64,000 bases of DNA from Cryobacterium lactosi. GTDB lineage: Bacteria; Actinomycetota; Actinomycetes; Actinomycetales; Microbacteriaceae. The notes below the pieces were generated by a model. That model was not told the DNA's origin. It worked only from the letters and a program-made list of their open reading frames with translations, and made no database searches. The stretch is taken from the NCBI RefSeq assembly GCF_004403945.1, contig NZ_SOHM01000008.1:186743-250742 (forward strand), in the 5' to 3' direction. Made by a program: the position numbers and the translations under genes. Shown here piece after piece: positions 56,980 to 64,000 of this stretch (position 1 is the first letter of the stretch; every line of letters starts with the position of its first letter).

Positions 56980-58440
56980 CTACTTCACGGCCAGCGAGGC
57001 GCGGGTGCTCTCGCCGATGACGCCGTGTTCCCAGCGACCCTCGTTCAGGTCCTTGGCGATGCGACGGTACTTGTCATCGCTCATGTTGTAGATGAAGTAG
57101 ATGATGATGGCGGCGATGGTGAGAGCAAGGGCCGGGTAGAGCGTCATGACCGCCTTGATTCCCAGCAGCGTCGCATCCGACTGCTCGGCGGCCTGCGCGA
57201 CATAACCGGAGACGGCCAACATGCCGGCACCGACCAGGGCGGCGAGGGACTGCGAGACCTTGCGGGAGAAGCTGAAGGCCGCGTAGGTCATGCCCTCCCG
57301 GCGCACGCCGGTGTGCCATTCGCCGTAGTCGATGGTGTCGGAGACGAACGCCCAGGTGATGCCGTTCGGGATCGACAGCGCGACATACCCGATGGTGACC
57401 AGGATCATGAACGTCCACAGGTTGGTCGGAATGATGAAGTTCAGGCCGTTGGCGGCCACCGCGATGGCGAAGCTGACCATGACTGTGCGCTTCTTGCCGA
57501 AACGCACCACCAGCTTCGGAATGAACATGATGCCCACGATGGAGGCACCGATCATCACAAAGTTGAGCACGGCCATCAGCGCGATGTTGCCGAGATTGAA
57601 TTCGGCGAAGAAGATCATCATCATGTTGTTCACGTTCATCGAGGAGATGGTGAACAGGCTCATCAGCACGAGGCCGAGCAGCGGGCGGTTGGTGAGCACG
57701 GCGCGGGCGTAGTCCTTGATGCCCGTCTTCTCCTTATTGGCTTCGCGGTTCACGACCACGTGTTCCTTGGTGCCGCGGTAGCAGAGCACGAAGGAGACCA
57801 TCCCGAGGACTGACATGGCGACGGCGGCCCACATGTAGTTCTGCGCGGTCATGCCACCGAGCATCATCATGATCGGGATGAAGGCGATGCCGCAGATCCA
57901 CTGGGCGCCGAGCGAGCCGGCCTGGCGGGAGGTGGCGAGCTGGGCACGTTCCTTGATGTTGCGGGTCATCACCGAGGCCAACGAACCGTACGGGCCGTTG
58001 ACGAAGGAGTAGACACCGCCCCAGATGGCGTAGGAGCCGGCAGCGAAGGCGATCTTCCAGCCCATCGACACATCCGGCATGGTGAAGGTGACCACGGTCA
58101 TGACAGCGAGGACGAATGCCGACACCATCATCACCGGGCGGAACTTGCCACGCTTGCCGACCTTGCGGCCGTCGATGAAGAGCGCCGCGACGGTGTCCAT
58201 CACGGCGTCGAAGAGCTTGACCAGAACGAAGATCAACGCGACGACCGCCGGGCCGATGCCCGCGGTGTCGATCCAGAACTTGGTGAGGTAGGCCTGCCCG
58301 AGGTCGAACATGAACCCGTTGCCGAGGTCACCGAACCCGTAGGCCACCTTCTCCTTGCCGGTGAGGGTGCCTTCAGCCTCTTCGACGTCGTCGATGGGCG
58401 CTGCGTCCGGGACGACGGCAATGCTGTCTTGGATACTCAT
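56980..58440 (-). CDS. GPH-family (glycoside-pentoside-hexuronide) MFS transporter
   Basis: About 486 aa, 12 helices. GPH signatures: KVAYGFGDLGNGFMFDLGQAYLTKFW at the N-terminus, DAVMDTVAALFIDGRK (motif with Asp), and DTIDYGEWHTGVRREGMTYAAFSF in the second half. It imports hexuronides or oligouronides with cations. Divergent from kduI and upstream of FAH and tautomerase, so unsaturated uronates from pectin- or alginate-like polymers are likely substrates. Confidence 0.92.
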   Translation of the reverse strand: MSIQDSIAVVPDAAPIDDVEEAEGTLTGKEKVAYGFGDLGNGFMFDLGQAYLTKFWIDTAGIGPAVVALIFVLVKLFDAVMDTVAALFIDGRKVGKRGKFRPVMMVSAFVLAVMTVVTFTMPDVSMGWKIAFAAGSYAIWGGVYSFVNGPYGSLASVMTRNIKERAQLATSRQAGSLGAQWICGIAFIPIMMMLGGMTAQNYMWAAVAMSVLGMVSFVLCYRGTKEHVVVNREANKEKTGIKDYARAVLTNRPLLGLVLMSLFTISSMNVNNMMMIFFAEFNLGNIALMAVLNFVMIGASIVGIMFIPKLVVRFGKKRTVMVSFAIAVAANGLNFIIPTNLWTFMILVTIGYVALSIPNGITWAFVSDTIDYGEWHTGVRREGMTYAAFSFSRKVSQSLAALVGAGMLAVSGYVAQAAEQSDATLLGIKAVMTLYPALALTIAAIIIYFIYNMSDDKYRRIAKDLNEGRWEHGVIGESTRASLAVK

Positions 58441-58489
58441 TGGTCACTCACTGGTTCCTCTGCTTTGAGCTTCAGTGACGACGACGCGG

Positions 58490-58508
58490 TGTTCCGCTGC
58501 ACAGAATT
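58490..58508. promoter_or_regulatory. Imperfect IclR-like site near the GPH transporter promoter
   Basis: TGTTCCG (58490-58496) is identical to the left arm of the site at 58616; after 5 bp the right arm CAGAATT matches only 4 of 7 expected bases. It lies 50 bp upstream of the GPH transporter start. Confidence 0.4.
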
Positions 58509-58610
58509 CATGTCCGCCGCACAGACCTACATTAGGGGCGCAGCGCTCCGCATGGCGGGACCAAGGTCCCATTTTCGGCTTCGAAGTTCCACGCCGGGCG
58601 CAATCATTGG

Positions 58611-58634
58611 TATACTGTTCCGCGAGACGGAACA
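58611..58634 (+). promoter_or_regulatory. kduI promoter -10 with IclR-type operator
   Basis: TATACT (58611-58616) is a good -10. Directly over its end, TGTTCCG (58616-58622) and CGGAACA (58628-58634) form a perfect 7-bp inverted repeat with 5-bp spacer, typical of IclR-family operators including KdgR-like regulators. No IclR gene is in the window. Confidence 0.65.
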
Positions 58635-58694
58635 TTGGCCTTCGCCGCGTCCCGCGGCAGCTGACCCAGAGCTCCCCAGGAAATGAGATAAACA

Positions 58695-59525
58695 ATGCAG
58701 TTGCGTCATTCCACCCATCCCAGCCAGATCCGCAGCTTCGACACCGCTGCGCTCCGCGAGAACTACCTCGTCGACGACCTCTTCGCCGACGACGAGTTCC
58801 GCGCCACCTATACCCACGAAGACCGGATCGTCTTGGGCGGGGCGCGACCCGTTGCCGGCCCGATCGCTCTGGGAAGCTTCGACCTGCTGCGCACCGACAC
58901 GTTCTTTGAAAACCGGGAGGCCGGGATCATCAACGTCGGCGGCGCCGGAACCATCACGGTCGACGGCACCGGCTACGACCTCGAGCCGGGCGCGTGCCTC
59001 TATATCGGGCGCGGTGTCTCCGATGTGGTCTTCGCCAGCGCCGACGGGGCCGCTCCGGCCGCCTTCTACCTCTTCTCCGCCACCGCGCACACCGCCTACC
59101 CCACGACGCTGGTGGGCCGGGGCCAGGGCACCGTCCGGGAGCTGGGCGACGCATCCACCTCGAACGAACGCACGATCAACCAGTACATCCACGCCAACGG
59201 TGTGCAGAGCTGCCAGGTGGTGATGGGCGTGACCGTTCTGAGCACCGGCAGCATGTGGAACACCATGCCGGCGCACACTCACGACCGCCGCACGGAGTGC
59301 TACCTGTACTTCGACCTGGCGCCGGAGCACCGCGTGATCCACCTGATGGGCGAACCCACCGAAAGCCGCCACCTGGTCGTGGCCAACAACGAGGCCGTCA
59401 TCTCACCCAGCTGGTCACTGCACAGCGGCTTCGCCACCGGCAGCTACTCGTTCGTCTGGGCGATGGCCGGCGAGAACAAGGCCTTCGACGACATGGACCA
59501 CGTGCAGCCGGCCGAACTGAGGTAA
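58695..59525 (+). CDS. kduI: 5-dehydro-4-deoxy-D-glucuronate isomerase
   Basis: About 276 aa bicupin. Family motifs: HPSQIRSFDTAALRENYLVDDLF, the metal site MPAHTHDRRTECYLYFDL (His-x-His ... Glu) and the final His in LHSGFATGSYSFVWAMAGEN. It isomerises 5-keto-4-deoxyuronate (from unsaturated uronate) to 3-deoxy-D-glycero-2,5-hexodiulosonate. Divergent from the GPH transporter with an IclR-type site between. The next enzymes (KduD, KdgK, KdgA) are not in the window. Confidence 0.95.
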   Translation: MQLRHSTHPSQIRSFDTAALRENYLVDDLFADDEFRATYTHEDRIVLGGARPVAGPIALGSFDLLRTDTFFENREAGIINVGGAGTITVDGTGYDLEPGACLYIGRGVSDVVFASADGAAPAAFYLFSATAHTAYPTTLVGRGQGTVRELGDASTSNERTINQYIHANGVQSCQVVMGVTVLSTGSMWNTMPAHTHDRRTECYLYFDLAPEHRVIHLMGEPTESRHLVVANNEAVISPSWSLHSGFATGSYSFVWAMAGENKAFDDMDHVQPAELR

Positions 59526-59529
59526 CCGC

Positions 59530-60795
59530 TCACCCTGTGTTCACCTGGGCGCAGGAGTCGTCGGCGGCCGTGCGCCCGGTGAGGCCGTCCAGCCGCTCCG
59601 GGGCCGGCGTGGCAGGTGTCGTCGTCGGCGCCGCGGCATCCGGTTCGGCAGGGTCCGCGCCCGCCGGCGCCTCAGGGTCCTCCGCGGGCGGCCAGACCAC
59701 CAGGGGTTCGTCGGTCGCGGGGGCGGGAGCCAACGAGAACGGCTCGTCGGCGGCGATTTTGGCGAACATGGTGGCGGCAAGGTCCCGCATGGGCACGACT
59801 CGGCCCGGGTAGTCCGGATCCTCCGTGCTGCCCGGGTACTGCACGAAGACCAGTCGGTCCAGGTCGATGTCCGCCAGCGCCAGGGCCATCGACACCATGG
59901 TGTCGGTGTGGGCGAGGCTGGTGGAGAGGTGGATGTTGCTGGCCGCCATGTTTGCCAGCGAGTACAGCCTGGGCAGGTCGGTGAGGGTGTCGTCTCCGCG
60001 GACGGTGCGCATCAACGAGGCCAGGTAGAGCTGCTGCGACGTGATCCGGGAGAGGTCGCTGCCGTCGCCGACTCCGTGGCGGCTGCGCAGGAAGGCCAGG
60101 GCGGTGTCGCCGGCTACGATGCTGGTGCCGGCGGGCAGCGACAGGCCGGCCTGCGGATCGTCGACGGGCTCGGTCAGGCAGACCGGCACGCCGCCGACCG
60201 CATCGCTGAGCCGCACGACGGCGGCGAAGGATGCCAGCCCCGCGTAGGGAATGTCGAGCCCGGTGAGCTGCTCCACCGTGTCGACCACGCAGGGCAGCCC
60301 ACCGCGCCCCATCGCCTCGTTGACCGGGGCAGCTTGCAGCGCGCCGCGCACCGCGCCGGTGCCGGCGTCGGTGCACTCCGGATGCGCCACGATGAGGTCC
60401 CGGGGAATGCTGACGACCACGGCGTTCGTGTGGTCCGCCGATACGTGCACCAGGATGTTGACGTCGTTGAGGGCGGTCTCCCTCTCGCCGTAGGTCGCCC
60501 CCTGGGCCGCGTCGTTGTCCACACCGACGATGAGCAGGTTGAAGCCGTTCTCGTAGCTGCCGATCCCCGGCGGCGGGTCATCGCCGCGGCCGTCGACGCT
60601 GCCGATGTTGATATCGATCGAGTTGGCGGCCACCGTGCTGCTGACCTGCCAGAGCGCGAACGCCGCCAGAGCGGCGCCGCTGACGAGGAGCACCGCCAGG
60701 CCCAGGGCCACGGTGCCCAGGATGCCCGCCACGGCGTGCGACCTCTTCAGTCGCCCGTGCCGGGCGCTGCCCGTCGTGTGCTGCACTTCGGTCAC
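59530..60795 (-). CDS. LytR-CpsA-Psr family cell-wall glycopolymer ligase
   Basis: About 421 aa. One N-terminal membrane anchor (GILGTVALGLAVLLVSGAALAAFALW), then the LCP domain: NLLIVGVDN, VVVSIPRDLIV with the key Arg residues, AVGGVPVCL, and FLRSRHGVGDGSDLSRITSQQ. A Pro/Ala/Glu-rich C-terminal tail replaces the common LytR_C domain. It attaches anionic glycopolymers to peptidoglycan outside the cell. Convergent with kduI, 4 bp apart. Confidence 0.92.
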   Translation of the reverse strand: MTEVQHTTGSARHGRLKRSHAVAGILGTVALGLAVLLVSGAALAAFALWQVSSTVAANSIDINIGSVDGRGDDPPPGIGSYENGFNLLIVGVDNDAAQGATYGERETALNDVNILVHVSADHTNAVVVSIPRDLIVAHPECTDAGTGAVRGALQAAPVNEAMGRGGLPCVVDTVEQLTGLDIPYAGLASFAAVVRLSDAVGGVPVCLTEPVDDPQAGLSLPAGTSIVAGDTALAFLRSRHGVGDGSDLSRITSQQLYLASLMRTVRGDDTLTDLPRLYSLANMAASNIHLSTSLAHTDTMVSMALALADIDLDRLVFVQYPGSTEDPDYPGRVVPMRDLAATMFAKIAADEPFSLAPAPATDEPLVVWPPAEDPEAPAGADPAEPDAAAPTTTPATPAPERLDGLTGRTAADDSCAQVNTG

Positions 60796-60965
60796 CGGTT
60801 CGGCCCATCCGCAGCACCCTCGGAGCGCTGCCCCAGACGGATTTCAACGCCGCGAGCTGCTGCGTCCGTCGGACGGGAGCATAGTCTGGCCGCTGCATCC
60901 CAGCCAGAGCTGAGCCGGGGGTGCCCATCGACGGGCTCCCGGCTAGGTGTGCGGCGCCGGTTCGG

Positions 60966-61430
60966 TTAGACGGCGACGTCCCCGCGCCAGCCGCCACTCT
61001 GGTTGGCGGGGTCCTCCACGAACGTCTTGAACTGCTTGAGGTCCTTGCGGATCACGTGGTCGTCAACGCCGAACACGGCGCCGACCTTCTCCAGGAACCC
61101 TTCGGCGTCCCAGTCCAGTTGTACGGTCACCCTGGACGTGGTGTCACTCAGGCGGTGGAACGTGACCACGCCGGCGTGCTTCTCGTCGCCGGAAATGCTC
61201 TTCCAGGCGACCCGCTCGTCGGGGTGCTGCTCGGTGATCTCAGCATCGAACTCACGTTCGGCTCCGCCGACCTTCACTTTCCAGTGCGTGTGGGTGTCGT
61301 CGATCTGGCGGATGCTCTCGACGAAGTCGAGGAAGTGCGGGAAGGACTCGAACTGGGTCCACTGGTCATACGCGGTGCGCACGGGAACGTCTACGTCGAT
61401 CGTTTCGATTACCTGGGTCACGGGGTTCAT
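60966..61430 (-). CDS. SRPBCC-family (polyketide cyclase/dehydrase-like) protein
   Basis: About 154 aa. TQVIETIDVDVPVRTAYDQWTQFESFPHFLDFVESIRQIDDTHTHWKV and ISGDEKHAGVVTFHRL are typical of the SRPBCC group annotated as polyketide cyclases or 'cyclase/dehydrase', often encoded near stress genes. AGGAACAGAGG precedes the ATG. Function unknown; its neighbour Dps suggests a stress context. Confidence 0.88.
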   Translation of the reverse strand: MNPVTQVIETIDVDVPVRTAYDQWTQFESFPHFLDFVESIRQIDDTHTHWKVKVGGAEREFDAEITEQHPDERVAWKSISGDEKHAGVVTFHRLSDTTSRVTVQLDWDAEGFLEKVGAVFGVDDHVIRKDLKQFKTFVEDPANQSGGWRGDVAV

Positions 61431-61601
61431 CCTCTGTTCCTAGAAAAGCGTGCCCTGCGCTGCCGATCGGGTCTGGCGGGCAGGTCACAGCCGGGTGGGC
61501 GGACTGGATCGTGCGAGTGTTCGTCTACCTATGACGCATCCAGGCGCCCATTCGTCACGGCGGCGGCCGGATTCATGGTGGATCCGACCGCCGGAGGCGA
61601 G

Positions 61602-62096
61602 TTACGCCTTGCCGACCGGACGGGTCGAGTCCTTCGCGGTGGGCTTGCGGGGCTTCCGGTCCTCCGCGCTGACCATCCAGATGTACTGCTCCAGCTTGAG
61701 GATGAAGCCGTTCAGAATATCGGCACTGGCCGGGTCTTCTTCGTCGACGGCCTCGTGAACGTCACGGATGTTGTCGACGGTTGCGGTCAGCAGAGCCGTC
61801 ACGAGGCCCACGGTCTCTGTGGTGTCGACCTCTCCGGCGGGGAACTTGGGCAGATGTGTGGTCTTGGTGACCGTCTCGGTGCGCCCGTCGGGCAGGGCGT
61901 CGAGCGCACGCATCCGCTCGGCCAGCTCATCGGTGAAGATGCGGGCGTCGTCGATGATCTCGTCGAGCTGCAGGTGCAGGTCGCGGAAATTCTTGCCCAC
62001 CACGCTCCAGTGCGCCTGCTTGCCCTGGATGTGGAGCTCGATCAGGTCGACGAGCACGGACTGGAGGTTGCTGCCGAGCTCTGCGGATGCCTTCAT
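61602..62096 (-). CDS. dps: Dps/ferritin-like DNA-protection protein
   Basis: About 164 aa from ATG 62096 with AAGGGAA upstream. Ferroxidase helix region QGKQAHWSVVGKNFRDLHLQLDEIIDDARIFTDELAERM carries the conserved His, Asp and Glu of Dps. LILKLEQYIWM-type helix (FILKLEQYIWMVSAED) closes the bundle; a basic Lys/Pro/Arg tail (RKPRKPTAKDSTRPVGKA) may bind DNA. Oxidises iron with peroxide and protects DNA in starvation. Confidence 0.92.
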   Translation of the reverse strand: MKASAELGSNLQSVLVDLIELHIQGKQAHWSVVGKNFRDLHLQLDEIIDDARIFTDELAERMRALDALPDGRTETVTKTTHLPKFPAGEVDTTETVGLVTALLTATVDNIRDVHEAVDEEDPASADILNGFILKLEQYIWMVSAEDRKPRKPTAKDSTRPVGKA

Positions 62097-62293
62097 GGGA
62101 TTCCCTTCATCACCAGCGGGAACGGTGGCGGCCGAGGGTTCAGCCGGCGTCCCGCCTGTTTGAGACAGCACACTAGCAGCGCCCACCGACAAGATCGGGA
62201 CTCAGCTTTTTCTCAGTTTCGCCGGCTGTGCGACGGATATTGTTTCCACTCTCTCGCACCTTCGTGCGAATAATTCCAGAACGAAAGAGCATC

Positions 62294-64000
<1,707 letters not shown>

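Overview
The window is 64 kb of GC-rich DNA with strong G/C third-position bias, short spacers, GTG starts and many start codons placed 6-7 nt after a TANNNT box (leaderless transcripts). This fits a high-GC actinobacterium. Family-level resemblances (a small protein typical of Microbacteriaceae at 40866, a xanthorhodopsin-type rhodopsin, frequent gcatcc/ggatgc words) suggest Microbacteriaceae, possibly a Cryobacterium-like genus; this is inference, as no rRNA or marker gene is present. No tRNA, rRNA, CRISPR array, phage or complete insertion sequence was found.

Layout. 1-396: end of a lower-GC PIN-like gene. 491-9073: a fructan/sucrose locus: LacI regulator with two operators, a sugar ABC importer (binding protein plus two permeases), a cytoplasmic GH32/GH68-clan enzyme, a fructokinase and a secreted levanase. 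9107-11513: dialkylglycine decarboxylase (dgdA) divergent from a LysR regulator. 11552-12998: proton-pumping rhodopsin divergent from a MarR regulator. 13107-20365: assorted genes (DoxX, cupin, HxlR, F420/NADP-type dehydrogenase, luciferase-like monooxygenase, BNR protein, EEP hydrolase, YjdF-like membrane protein).

20370-32223 is the most coherent accessory region. It is a sialic-acid catabolic operon (dipeptide-type ABC importer with a permease-ATPase fusion, then NanA-, NanK- and NanE-like enzymes) divergent from a GntR/FadR regulator. It is followed by a second minus-strand operon encoding TatA, TatC, TatB, a FAH-family enzyme and a CE7 acetylesterase. The same 12-bp word, containing a FadR-type palindrome, sits in front of both transcription units, and the importer's binding protein carries a twin-arginine lipoprotein signal. 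The inference is one regulon that includes its own Tat translocase.

32452-55792 is a mosaic of regulator/target pairs (PadR, two TetR pairs with visible operators, an efflux MFS, an SDR, a MalT-like LuxR, an ArsR-like/MFS pair, a DeoR gene divergent from a DUF4406-Nudix pair) plus MMPL and small proteins. A 393-bp gene-free stretch at 42652-43044 holds consensus DnaA boxes. 55886-59525 is a uronate module: GPH transporter, a FAH gene broken by a stop at codon 7, a 4-OT tautomerase, and divergent kduI with an IclR-like operator. 59530-64000 holds an LCP protein, a SRPBCC protein, Dps and the 5' part of glgX.
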